61,659 nucleotides of DNA, from the NCBI GenBank assembly GCA_017448355.1, contig JAFSLQ010000011.1, positions 1-61,659 on the forward strand, in the 5' to 3' direction. Shown here one piece after another: positions 8,011 through 15,865 of the stretch. The notes under the pieces are model-generated. The model was not told the DNA's origin. It made no database searches and saw nothing but the letters and a program-made list of their open reading frames with translations. Numbering within the stretch: the stretch's first letter is position 1; each line of letters starts with the position of its first letter. A program made the position numbers and the translations under genes. This DNA is from Clostridia bacterium (GTDB lineage Bacteria; Bacillota; Clostridia; Christensenellales; Borkfalkiaceae).

Positions 8011-8925
8011 TTAAACGGTGAAATGCGTTGTCCAGTCTGCCGGGAAATTTAACCTTGTCAAATCGGCTATTGATGAACTCGCATTATACAAAGCAGTGAA
8101 ATTAGCCACGAATGTGTTCCACGAATCGTTGTCGGGACGTAAATATTTCATTGCTAACATTATCTGATATAAACCGGTGAAACGCGGAACAGTAGCAACT
8201 CTGTCAAGTCCTACAAGAGAGGGATTGGTATTTATTGAGCGATTATAAATTCGTCCGTTGTGAGCGCAAATATTTCTCAGAAAAGAAACCGCTTTAATCC
8301 AGGATGAAAAGATATCTATGCGAGGAGTTACCAGACTGCCATGTGATGAAGAAACGAATTTGTATTTTTGAGCCAAAATCGAATAAGCACTGGACGATCC
8401 AACTTTCAAATTTTTAATCACTTTTGAAAGTGTACCGAAAGACATTATTTCAACAGTTGCCCAAATGGGAATTGCTCCATCGTGGTTATCAAAATTATGT
8501 TTGATAAAAGCATCGGTTGAGCGGACAATTTCGGATGAGAGTTTTCCTTGGTTCTCCCAATACTTCTCTTTGTCTAAAAAGATTGAAGGATCATTTAATA
8601 TGAGAGCATCTCCATATGCTTGGAGCAATGCTTGAGATGTTCTTGCTCTCAGTGCGACTTCAATTTGAGACAAATAACCAAAAAGCAAATGAGATAAATC
8701 CATATCAAAACGATATAGTTTTACAATATCTGAAAATTTGGTATTTGGCACGAAATGATGCGTGGTTCTGTCTAAAAAGTGAAAGCAATAACCTTTGAAA
8801 CGATAATATCCGATAGAAGAGAGAACTTCTTCGGCATTGTCGGTCGGATCAATTATCATTCCTTCACTTGATAGTTTAGAAACTAATTGTGTTGATGTTA
8901 ATATACGTTTTGGATAAGTGTACAT
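8011..8925 (-). CDS. abiF: AbiF/Abi_2-family HEPN RNase (abortive-infection toxin)
   Basis: 304 residues from the ATG at 8925, chosen because ATGGAGC (a GGAG site) lies 7 nt upstream; the longer 318-codon frame starts inside the RNA leader. The Abi_2 family is recognised from KPRxL-like KRILTSTQLVSKL, IGYYRFKGYCFHF, LYRFDMDLSHLLF and the C-terminal LRNICAHNGRIYN. The last contains the R-x4-H motif of HEPN ribonucleases (about R217 and H222). AbiF proteins halt phage growth by RNA cleavage and are relatives proposed as ancestors of Cas13, kept in check by a small upstream RNA. Here such an RNA lies directly upstream, and the gene is inserted opposite in strand between terL and the portal gene, as a phage-borne cargo gene would be. 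Confidence 0.85.
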   Translation of the reverse strand: MYTYPKRILTSTQLVSKLSSEGMIIDPTDNAEEVLSSIGYYRFKGYCFHFLDRTTHHFVPNTKFSDIVKLYRFDMDLSHLLFGYLSQIEVALRARTSQALLQAYGDALILNDPSIFLDKEKYWENQGKLSSEIVRSTDAFIKHNFDNHDGAIPIWATVEIMSFGTLSKVIKNLKVGSSSAYSILAQKYKFVSSSHGSLVTPRIDIFSSWIKAVSFLRNICAHNGRIYNRSINTNPSLVGLDRVATVPRFTGLYQIMLAMKYLRPDNDSWNTFVANFTALYNASSSIADLTRLNFPADWTTHFTV

Positions 8926-8943
8926 AAAAATGCTCCATAAATG

Positions 8944-9006
8944 AAAAAGTCCCACCGGGTTGCGCATGAATGCAAAAGCAAACCTAAGCGTGGTGGGTTC
9001 TATTGT
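8944..9006 (-). ncRNA. Candidate abiF RNA (structured leader/antitoxin RNA of AbiF)
   Basis: The predicted transcript starts near 9006, 5-7 nt after a consensus -10 box. Its core stem is CCCACC/GGTGGG (plus-strand 8992-8997 with 8951-8956), enclosing an inner GGTTTGC...GCGCAACC helix. It ends in ACTTTTT (8944-8948), a leaky-terminator shape, just 19 nt before the abiF start codon. A conserved abiF RNA motif next to Abi_2 genes has been described from comparative genomics, and RNA antitoxins of AbiF have been reported. Position, size and structure fit, but I could not run the covariance model. Confidence 0.65.
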
Positions 9007-9010
9007 CTAT

Positions 9011-9039
9011 ATTATATACCATCAAATCTCATTTGTCAA
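9011..9039 (-). promoter_or_regulatory. Consensus promoter for the abiF RNA and gene
   Basis: On the minus strand TTGACA (9039-9034), exactly 17 bp, TATAAT (9016-9011): a perfect sigma-70/SigA consensus. Confidence 0.9.
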
Positions 9040-9146
9040 TAGGCAAGGACCATATTTCTAAAATTTTTCTAAATTTATTAAGAAATGCAATCTTGTAAAG
9101 TAATTATAATCTAAAAACATTGATTTGTCAAGGAGGAAAAAGTTAA

Positions 9147-9863
9147 ATGTCAGTTTTCAATCGAATTTTTCATGCAAGAGATAAGCCTAAAGATAGTACG
9201 GCGGGCGGTAGTTTTGCTTTCTATCTTGGTGGTAGCACAGCGGGAAAACAGGTAAACGAGCGAACATCCATGCAGATGACGGCGGTTTATGCTTGCGTTC
9301 GTATTCTTTCGGAGGCGATAGCAGGACTTCCGCTACATCTATATCGTTACAAGGACGATGGCGGTAAAGAAAAAGCCATAGACCATCCTTTGTATTTGCT
9401 ATTACACGATGAACCGAATCCAGAGATGTCGAGTTTTGTTTTTAGAGAAACGCTTATGACACATCTGTTGCTTTGGGGAAATGCGTATGCGCAAATAATC
9501 CGTAACGGCAAAGGGGAAGTCATAGCCTTGTATCCGTTGATGCCAAACAAGATGACCGTGGATAGGGATGAGAAAGGTCAACTGTATTACACCTATTCTC
9601 GGTCAAACGATGAAGCGAAGACGATGGAAGGTTCGGAAGTAAAGTTAAGCCCGTCTGATGTGTTGCATACGCTTGTTTTTGATTTTAAGCAAAAATTAGA
9701 TATCAATGGATGGACGAGTATTTATGACGATGGTTTTTCTTATGAGTATAAAAAGGGAAACATACATATTCAATTTGATAATGTTAGACCGAGTGAAGTG
9801 TGGAATGGGTACGAGTATAATTTAGAATATTATTACTTTAATTATTCTGCATATGTAGAATAG
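9147..9863 (+). pseudogene. Phage portal protein, C-terminal half replaced
   Basis: The start is firm (AGGAGG 11 nt upstream). Residues 1 to about 172 match HK97-type portal proteins: TSMQMTAVYACVRILSEAIAGLPLHLY, HPLYLLLHDEPNPEMSSF, WGNAYAQIIRNGKGEVIALYPL and LSPSDVLH. After LSPSDVLHT the expected portal sequence stops, and about 65 unrelated residues follow (FDFKQKLDINGWTSIYDDGF...YYFNYSAYVE). A deletion has thus joined portal to the end of another gene. The product cannot form a portal ring. The downstream tail has no recognised family. Confidence 0.85.
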
Positions 9864-9890
9864 CAATTAAAAGATTAAAAGAGTTAAATA

Positions 9891-10349
9891 ATGGATTTTG
9901 AAGAAAGAAAGCAAGATATTTTAAGGCTGATAGAAAAGAATGAAATTGATATTCACGATCATACAGAAAAGGGCTATGACTTTTTAGAATCAGACGAGTT
10001 TTTTATTATGGTAAAAAATAAAACGTCCTCTCAATATTTATCTCTACAGATAGGGATAAATAAATTGATTATATTTTTCGGCGGGAGTAGTATTTCTTTC
10101 GGCTCAAAAGATGAAGATTACAATACTTTTGTTTTGACATTAAAGCAGATTTTTAATAATGAACTGTTCTTAATTTCATTACGATCTAATACCATTGGTA
10201 TTAAAAACTATTTTTCAAAAAGTGAAATTGCTGATTTGTTTACTTTGTTGAGAGAGAGTAATTATAGTATTAGAAAACTCAAAAAAGAAACAATAACAGT
10301 AAAGACGATAAAATGGGATTTTGAGTTTTCCAAGGATATTAAACTGTGA
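9891..10349 (+). CDS. Hypothetical protein, immunity-like
   Basis: 152 residues, acidic N-terminus (MDFEERKQDILRLIEKNEID), mixed alpha/beta pattern (KLIIFFGGSSISFG, TFVLTLKQIFN, ADLFTLLRESNYSIRKLKKE), no membrane segment or signal. It lies 27 bases after the chimeric portal frame. Size and position after an unrelated C-terminal fragment would fit an immunity protein following a toxin tail, but I recognise no family and this is inference only. A hairpin terminator follows at 10407. Confidence 0.55.
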   Translation: MDFEERKQDILRLIEKNEIDIHDHTEKGYDFLESDEFFIMVKNKTSSQYLSLQIGINKLIIFFGGSSISFGSKDEDYNTFVLTLKQIFNNELFLISLRSNTIGIKNYFSKSEIADLFTLLRESNYSIRKLKKETITVKTIKWDFEFSKDIKL

Positions 10350-10406
10350 AATACTGTAGGCAATCGCTATGATAGTATTGTTTCCTTTTGGTTATATTTC
10401 TCAAAG

Positions 10407-10430
10407 GCTCCTGCGTTTTATCACAGGAGC
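10407..10430. terminator. Bidirectional hairpin terminator
   Basis: GCTCCTG / CAGGAGC with a 10-nt loop and ATTTTC after it; it lies between convergent frames. Confidence 0.65.
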
Positions 10431-10438
10431 ATTTTCAA

Positions 10439-10645
10439 TCATTCTTCAGTTATGCTTGGCAGAGAATCCACATCTTCGCTTTCATCGAAATCTTCATCTT
10501 CCGTATCGGATTCAAGAGAGGCATCTTTGGAGTTTAACTTGGTAATGGATAAACGGTATGCAGAGTCTTTCTTCTTTTTACCATTATATTCGATGACCAT
10601 AGCTTCGGCGTAGCCCATAGAACCGGGACGGCGCTCTTTCGCCAT
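10439..10645 (-). CDS. Small protein with acidic tail, unknown
   Basis: 68 residues: basic N-terminal part (MAKERRPGSMGYAEAMVIEYNGKKKKDS) and a strongly acidic end (SDTEDEDFDESEDVDSLPSITEE). No Shine-Dalgarno is visible before the ATG. An in-frame TGA lies only five codons upstream, so it may be a remnant. No family is recognised. Confidence 0.35.
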   Translation of the reverse strand: MAKERRPGSMGYAEAMVIEYNGKKKKDSAYRLSITKLNSKDASLESDTEDEDFDESEDVDSLPSITEE

Positions 10646-10692
10646 TGGTGGGTACTGTCAAGTGTTTATCATAAATTTTTAGGTTCTACAAT

Positions 10693-10729
10693 AAATGTTG
10701 GGGTGTGAAAAGAAGACACTTCAACATTT
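10693..10729. repeat. Strong hairpin next to the anti-16S RNA
   Basis: AAATGTTG / CAACATTT extended by GGGTGT / ACACTT (two G-T pairs) gives a 14-bp stem. It is followed by TTTTTC on the plus strand. It may be a plus-strand terminator or the end of a lost insertion sequence. Confidence 0.5.
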
Positions 10730-10736
10730 TTCTAAT

Positions 10737-10853
10737 AAAAAAATAGGAACTATGTGGTCAACACTAGTTCCTACTTCTGTTCATCTTGTAGAGAGTTTGA
10801 TTCTGGCTCAAGACGAACCTTGACGATGAATTCTATTCACGTCTAATATAGTA
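10737..10853 (-). ncRNA. Predicted small RNA antisense to the 5' end of 16S rRNA
   Basis: About 115 nt on the minus strand, with a perfect promoter and a strong terminator but no ORF with a ribosome site. Plus-strand 10792-10818 reads AGAGTTTGATTCTGGCTCA then AGACGAAC, the universal start of bacterial 16S rRNA (the region of primer 27F) with two changes from the usual Firmicutes form. The transcript is therefore complementary to 16S nucleotides about 8-34. Weaker similarity continues for about 10 nt, mostly with G-to-A changes that keep G-U pairing. The terminator is a hairpin at 10744-10773 (TAGGAACTA / TAGTTCCTA plus GTG/CAC) with seven T's at 10743-10737. Base pairing there would compete with the 16S central pseudoknot. 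The role is inferred. Confidence 0.6.
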
Positions 10854-10858
10854 TATGT

Positions 10859-10887
10859 ATTATACTACGAAAGATTCGTTTTGTCAA
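10859..10887 (-). promoter_or_regulatory. Consensus promoter of the anti-16S small RNA
   Basis: Minus strand TTGACA (10887-10882), exactly 17 bp, TATAAT (10864-10859). It is a perfect match, as strong as the abiF RNA promoter in the same island. Confidence 0.9.
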
Positions 10888-11027
10888 GAGGTTTTGATAA
10901 ATTCGAAAAAACTTTAGGTTTTTAATGAATTATTGCGATAATTAGTTGTCAAATAAGTAAGGATTGACGTTTTTATCTCATTTCATTGTTTATAATTTAT
11001 ATGCTTGCATATATTTGATTAAGCTAT

Positions 11028-12419
11028 TTAAGCATTATCCTCTTCCTTATTTAAAAATGTTTTAAATAATGTTTGAGCATCATCACTAGGAGTGGTTGAA
11101 GAAAAACCTTGAATGCCACCATCCTCTGAAATTTTAATTGCTAATCCATATTTTGCGAGTTCTTTTGTCGCTGCCAATCGTCCACCGCCATCACTTCCAC
11201 CATCAATTCTCACAATAGCTCCTACGCATAGGATTTTGCCAGAAGAATCTAATACAGTGGCACCATCCAAACTCAATAATTCTAATCTAAGTTTCCTATC
11301 TAGATGTTGGAAATATGGTTCTGCTTCATTTAATGATCCAGCATTTATAAGCCGTTGAACAATTGCTTTTTTCTCATTTTTGGGGTCTACTGCTGTTAAC
11401 GCATCTTTCAAGAAGTGGGTTTTAAGAACATCATTACAATACTCCTTTTTGATTATCGCAATACATCCTCCAGTATGAGCAAAAGAAGTGTCGAGAACTG
11501 AGGAATGAACTTCATCGGCAAATTTTTTGCTGGAATCATCAGATTGTCTTTCGTAAAATTTCTCAACTGTAGTTTGTATTGTAAAAGAGTTTAAATATGC
11601 CCATTTCCCATTTCTTTTTGCAAAGACCAAACTCCTTTTTTTGAAAATAAGGATATCGCCATTGTTCTGCATTATGACACCGATCCAACCTGAATCGCAT
11701 AAGCTGGCAAAATCAATAAATTCATATGGTGCCCAAGCTGTGTGTTTGTCGTCCGAATGTTTATGTGCGGTAGAAAAGTATTCTATAATATTGCCATTGC
11801 TGTCGAGTTTTATACCAGAAGATATAGCGTCGGTAAAAACGGCACTATGGTCGTTTTTAAGGAATTTGACATAATTAGTAGTGCCTATAAGTTTATTAGA
11901 AGAATCAATTAAGAAACTAAATGACATATGATTTCCCTCATATGTTTTTTGGGCCCAATCATATAGCCTTTGAATTAATTCATAAAGACAATTGCTTCCT
12001 AACCAATTACAAAGTCCTAATTCATAAGCGACATCAAATCTCGCATTTCGATAAACATATTGTTTTGTATCATAAAAATTTAATAATGAAAAATCCGAAT
12101 TTCGGTAATCAAAATTACTTACAAGCATAATTTCACGCAATATTTTTTCGGCAATGCCTAATTTTTGTTTCGGATTTTTTGTTAAAATGCGATAGTGAAA
12201 TTGAGGAGTTTCTAATGATGGGAAGAAGTAAAGATAAAAGCTCTGTCCGTTTTTATAGCATGAAATATATTTTTTCAGTTTATGATTTATCGTTTTTTTA
12301 TCTTTGAATATTAATTTACCTTCACATTGAAGGAGAGGCTTTATATATGTTGTTAGAATATATTGAAATTCTAATATGGCATCGTTTTTTCTCGCTTCTA
12401 TTTTGTTATTAATTAGCAT
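11028..12419 (-). CDS. DisA/DAC-like putative nucleotide-sensor protein
   Basis: 463 residues from the ATG at 12419; AAAGGAGA lies 12 nt upstream (slightly long), while the longer frame begins with TTG and lacks a site. The last about 150 residues resemble the diadenylate cyclase (DisA_N) fold: SLDGATVLDSSGKILCVGAI with the DGA motif, then GGSDGGGRLAATKELAKYGLAIKISEDGGIQGF in the place of GTRHRAA...VSEE. The catalytic RHR is replaced by GRL, so cyclase activity is doubtful. Such DAC-derived domains (the DACN groups) have been proposed as sensors of nucleotide signals in conflict systems. The first about 300 residues are unrecognised. The anti-16S RNA unit starts about 175 nt downstream on the same strand. 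Confidence 0.65.
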   Translation of the reverse strand: MLINNKIEARKNDAILEFQYILTTYIKPLLQCEGKLIFKDKKTINHKLKKYISCYKNGQSFYLYFFPSLETPQFHYRILTKNPKQKLGIAEKILREIMLVSNFDYRNSDFSLLNFYDTKQYVYRNARFDVAYELGLCNWLGSNCLYELIQRLYDWAQKTYEGNHMSFSFLIDSSNKLIGTTNYVKFLKNDHSAVFTDAISSGIKLDSNGNIIEYFSTAHKHSDDKHTAWAPYEFIDFASLCDSGWIGVIMQNNGDILIFKKRSLVFAKRNGKWAYLNSFTIQTTVEKFYERQSDDSSKKFADEVHSSVLDTSFAHTGGCIAIIKKEYCNDVLKTHFLKDALTAVDPKNEKKAIVQRLINAGSLNEAEPYFQHLDRKLRLELLSLDGATVLDSSGKILCVGAIVRIDGGSDGGGRLAATKELAKYGLAIKISEDGGIQGFSSTTPSDDAQTLFKTFLNKEEDNA

Positions 12420-12666
12420 AGCAGTGTTGTTCTCCTTTGTTTTATGGTTGATTGAAAAACTTTCATAAAGTAACAATTTTTAATTGGCAATATTATTTTA
12501 TCACAACATTAGACATTTTTCAATATATTTGCCATGGGTTTTTCTTAATTTGCCTTTTGATTTGATAATTAGCACTATATATTTAAAGCATATAATTTTT
12601 TGAATAGGCCTTGACTTTTCTCTTTTTTTGATCGATTTATTATAGTAAAAAAGGAGAGTGGTCAAA

Positions 12667-12840
12667 ATGCTTGAAGAGACAATAGAAAAAGAAATCCGTT
12701 ATACTATTTCAAAGATTTTGTTGTTAACGCTGTGCGATACGGCGTGTATAGACAAAAGGGATGCGTTGGAAATCGATATAAAGTTGCTTAGTCATTATCG
12801 ACCTTTTTTGGAAGACTTGGAAGATGGTGGCAAACAATGA
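12667..12840 (+). CDS. Small protein preceding serine recombinase
   Basis: 57 residues from the ATG at 12667 (AAGGAG 10 nt upstream; the GTG at 12658 is too close to the site). Helical and mostly acidic (MLEETIEKEIRYTISKILLLTLCDTACIDKRDALEIDIK). Its stop overlaps the recombinase start as ATGA, so the two are translationally coupled. Similar small ORFs often precede large serine recombinases in Clostridia; a role in control of recombination is plausible but unproven. Confidence 0.6.
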   Translation: MLEETIEKEIRYTISKILLLTLCDTACIDKRDALEIDIKLLSHYRPFLEDLEDGGKQ

Positions 12841-14249
12841 GCGAACGCAAAATTGAAATAGTTCCGCAAAATGCAAAATTTACGAAGATCGGCAAATTTG
12901 TTCAAGTCCGCAGAGTGGTTGCTTACGCCAGAGTGTCAACCAACACCAGCGAACAGGAAAACAGCCTGGAAGCACAGCGTGATTTCTTTACTAAATTTAT
13001 AAACAAGCACAGCGATTGGGTTTTCTGCGGCGTTTACATTGATGAAGGAATCACGGGGACTAACCGAAACCGCCGAGAAGGTTTCAACAGAATGGTGCAA
13101 GATGCGGAAGACGGAAAATTTGATTTGATAATTACAAAATCGTTTTCCCGCTTTGCCAGAAATACGGTAGACAATTTGATTGTCATACGACAGTTGAAAG
13201 CCATAAACGTCGAGGTATATTTTCAAAAGGAAGAAGTTTATACCTTTGATACGAAAGGCGAGTTCTTAATCACCCTGTGGGGTGGATTCGCTCAACAGGA
13301 AAGCGAGAGCATTTCCGAGAACATTCGCTGGAGAATAAGACGGGCATATGAGAATGGAAAGTATTCCAAATGCACAGTTAATTTTTTAGGATATGCACGG
13401 GGTGCTGAAAAGGGAACCGTGGTGGTTGATGAGCGTGAAGCGAAAATCGTTAAGTATATCTACTACCTATTTTTAGAAGGCTTTACGGATTATAAGATTG
13501 CGCCGTTGCTGAGTTCTATGAAAATTCCGACTCCGACGGGAAATGCCGTGTGGCAGGAAACCACAATTAGAAGTATTCTGCAGAATGAAAGGTATAAAGG
13601 CGATGCCCTTTTACAAAAGACATATGTCATCGATCCAATATCAAAAAAGTCCCGAAAAAACAAAGGAGAACTGCCACAATTTTATGTGGAAGACGGACAT
13701 CCGGCAATCATCCCAAGAGAGATATTTGACTATGTGCAATTGATACGTAAAGAGAGAATTGAGCGTTTTGGCATGTCGTACAGCAGCAAACTTGAGGGCT
13801 ACAGCATCATCACTTGTGGCTATTGCCAGTCTCAATATGGAGTGCGGATTTCGCATTCAAGCGACAAATATAGAAAGGTGTTCTGGCGGTGCAATGGGTG
13901 CTATAAAAAGGAATGTCCAAACCCGAAAATCCCAGATGAAGAATTGTTGCAATTTCGGAATATTGCCATTGAACGATTTATTTATGAGAATCCGGAGCGA
14001 TTGAAAATAATTCTCGATGAATTCAGAGAAATATGTTCGCCGAATGTTTACGAGCGTTTATTGGAAATTGTGAATGGCAGACAGCAGTTGAACCTATCTT
14101 CGGTCAATACGATTTCACTTCTGAAAGAAATAAGGGTTCTGGAAAATGCACTGGAATTTATATTTCAGGACTGCAAAAGCATTATAACCGATGCCGAGCG
14201 AAAGAGAAAGGGCAGCAATCGTTTGTATGTAAAAAGGTGCAAGCAGTAA
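12837..14249 (+). CDS. Large serine recombinase (site-specific integrase)
   Basis: 470 residues. Resolvase catalytic domain: VVAYARVSTNTSEQENSLEAQ with nucleophile Ser34, then YIDEGITGTNRNRREGFNRM and ITKSFSRFARNTVD. Next is the recombinase domain (NFLGYARGAEKGTVVVDEREAKIVKYIYYLFLEG...GNAVWQETTIRSILQNERYKGD) and a zinc ribbon (CGYC...CNGCYKKECPNP). A helical C-terminus follows. Enzymes of this type integrate and excise mobile islands without replication. It is likely what moved the accessory block to its left; att sites could not be located by eye. A terminator overlaps its last codons. Confidence 0.95.
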   Translation: MSERKIEIVPQNAKFTKIGKFVQVRRVVAYARVSTNTSEQENSLEAQRDFFTKFINKHSDWVFCGVYIDEGITGTNRNRREGFNRMVQDAEDGKFDLIITKSFSRFARNTVDNLIVIRQLKAINVEVYFQKEEVYTFDTKGEFLITLWGGFAQQESESISENIRWRIRRAYENGKYSKCTVNFLGYARGAEKGTVVVDEREAKIVKYIYYLFLEGFTDYKIAPLLSSMKIPTPTGNAVWQETTIRSILQNERYKGDALLQKTYVIDPISKKSRKNKGELPQFYVEDGHPAIIPREIFDYVQLIRKERIERFGMSYSSKLEGYSIITCGYCQSQYGVRISHSSDKYRKVFWRCNGCYKKECPNPKIPDEELLQFRNIAIERFIYENPERLKIILDEFREICSPNVYERLLEIVNGRQQLNLSSVNTISLLKEIRVLENALEFIFQDCKSIITDAERKRKGSNRLYVKRCKQ

Positions 14250-14266
14250 AAAATTTGCACCTTTTT
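14231..14266 (+). terminator. Terminator of the recombinase gene
   Basis: AAAAAGGTGCAA (14231-14242) pairs with TTGCACCTTTTT (14255-14266), overlapping the stop codon. Confidence 0.85.
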
Positions 14267-14322
14267 CTGAAAAATGCAGAAAATTTGCACCCGTCTTTTG
14301 ACCAAAAATGCACCTTTTTCTG
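14251..14322 (+). repeat. Short direct repeats after the recombinase
   Basis: TGCACCTTTTTCTG occurs at 14256-14269 and 14309-14322, and AAATTTGCACC at 14251-14261 and 14281-14291. They include one arm of the terminator. They might be part of a recombination site; this is not established. Confidence 0.5.
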
Positions 14323-14351
14323 TTTGTATCAAAATAACTCATCAATCACAT

Positions 14352-14391
14352 AAAAAACAACACCCGTATTTGATACGGGTGTTGTTTTTTA
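14352..14391. terminator. Strong bidirectional terminator
   Basis: AAACAACACCCGTAT / ATACGGGTGTTGTTT with a short loop, A's on one side and T's on the other. Confidence 0.85.
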
Positions 14392-14592
14392 CCGTCGTCC
14401 CGACGGAGATGAATTATCCGATTATCTTGCTAATGCAAGATAAGTCGTCGACGCTCGTCCGAGCTATCGCGCTACCGAGGGCTTTGTTGCCTATAGCGCC
14501 ATTTTTAATGGTGTCAATATGTTGGCAAGTCGCCCGAGTATATTTGGGGGAATTATAATAACCCATTGCCAAGTGGCAATGGGTTGTTTTGT
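14392..14592. repeat. Hairpin-dense gene-free block
   Basis: No gene is seen. Several small stem-loops follow each other: CCGTCG-TCC-CGACGG (14392-14406), TTATCTTGC/GCAAGATAA (about 14422-14444), GCTCG/CGAGC (about 14453-14464) and TAGCGC-type arms (about 14466-14502). The block ends in a terminator-like CCCATTGCCA/TGGCAATGGG (14562-14583). The layout recalls the multi-hairpin elements found after tRNA genes at 24.7 and 61 kb, but there is no tRNA 3' end or CCA here. Confidence 0.4.
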
Positions 14593-14633
14593 TTATTATA
14601 TTAAACCGATAACAGTGTAACTGTAATAGTTAT

Positions 14634-15635
14634 TTAAATAACTACTCCGAAAACACCGCTGATTACAAGATACATAAGCGGAATTGTAATCGTAGATAAA
14701 ACGGTAGAGAGTAAAACACATACTGATGCAAAATCGCTGTCTTTTTCAAAACGGACTGAAAACAATACGGTACTCGTGGCGGAAGGCATTGAAAGTAGGA
14801 AAAACACGGTGTATTTTATCGTCGTATCAATCGGTAAAAAAGCAACGGCAAGAATACTTATCAGTGACATTAAAATAAGTTTAAAACTTGCTGACAGATA
14901 TGCAAGTTTATCTAAAAAGAGTTGTTTAAGATTTATTCCGCCAAGTCTGATACCTATAACTATCATGGAAAGCGGTGTAACAAGTTCTTTAATCGTATTT
15001 AAACTCCAAACGATCTTTTCTGTGATTTTATACGAAATAGTGTTCGGCGTGAAAAACGAAATTACAGGGCGTTTCAGAACGAAAAACAAAAGTAAACCGA
15101 TAATAACACCTATAATTACAGGATTTAAAATAATTTTTTTAATCGATACTTGTTTTGCGTCTTCCGTCATAACGAAAACACCGACCGTCCATGTCATTAC
15201 GTTGAATATGGATATAATAACCGCACCGTAAATTAGCGTTTCACTGCAAATAACGGGGTCGGAAAATAACGACTGTAAGAAGGGAAAACCCATAAATCCG
15301 CAATTAGAAAAAACCGAAGCAAATTTTAAAACTCGTATTCTATCGTTTGCAGATTTTTTTAAAAATATAAGATACAATACTGCAAACATAAGTAAGTGAA
15401 TAATAATTGCCAGTATTGCAACGTAAAGCATATTTATGCCAAGTGTAGGCGTATATTCTTTGTCCTGAAAACTCATTATAACGAGTAAAGTTTGTGCAAC
15501 GTATAAAACGATAACCGATAACGTTTCACTTGCTTTTTGCGGAAGAAGTTTCAGTTTTGCAAGAATAAATCCCGGAACTGCAAGCAGAACGAGAGATAAA
15601 ACGGTTATTAAAACGTCAAAAAAAGATATATTCAT
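14634..15635 (-). CDS. AEC-family (auxin-efflux-carrier type) transporter
   Basis: 333 residues from the ATG at 15635; AAAAGG lies 6 nt upstream, whereas the longer frame begins with GTG without a site. About ten hydrophobic helices. The N-terminal VPGFILAKLKLLP and the central SNCGFMGFPFLQSLF, with Asn and Gly-rich turns, are typical of AEC permeases such as malonate carriers. The C-terminal half repeats the pattern (ELVTPLSMIVIGIRLGG, MPSATSTVLFSVRFEKD). It is an inner-membrane carrier for small organic anions. The substrate cannot be told from sequence. Confidence 0.9.
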   Translation of the reverse strand: MNISFFDVLITVLSLVLLAVPGFILAKLKLLPQKASETLSVIVLYVAQTLLVIMSFQDKEYTPTLGINMLYVAILAIIIHLLMFAVLYLIFLKKSANDRIRVLKFASVFSNCGFMGFPFLQSLFSDPVICSETLIYGAVIISIFNVMTWTVGVFVMTEDAKQVSIKKIILNPVIIGVIIGLLLFFVLKRPVISFFTPNTISYKITEKIVWSLNTIKELVTPLSMIVIGIRLGGINLKQLFLDKLAYLSASFKLILMSLISILAVAFLPIDTTIKYTVFFLLSMPSATSTVLFSVRFEKDSDFASVCVLLSTVLSTITIPLMYLVISGVFGVVI

Positions 15636-15865
15636 ATAAAGCCTTTTCGGCACAATAGCCGATATATGTATTTATGATATATTATCATTATTTATGTATT
15701 TTTGTCAAACTATATATGTCGGGGCAAAAGATATATTCCCCTTTTCTAATTAGTTCGTCATTGATACAATAAATCTAATATAATTCATAGAGAATAAATT
15801 GTCGCATTTTAAAAACAGTTGACTAATCAGATGGAGTGTATTAAAATGTATAAAGAGAAATTATT

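Noticed and set aside
10791-10818. A 16S rRNA gene start on the plus strand
   Set aside because: Similarity ends after about 37 nt and no rRNA follows; the clear promoter and terminator are on the other strand.
13641-13856. ORFs inside the recombinase on the other strand and frames
   Set aside because: Shadows of a clearly coding frame with intact domains.
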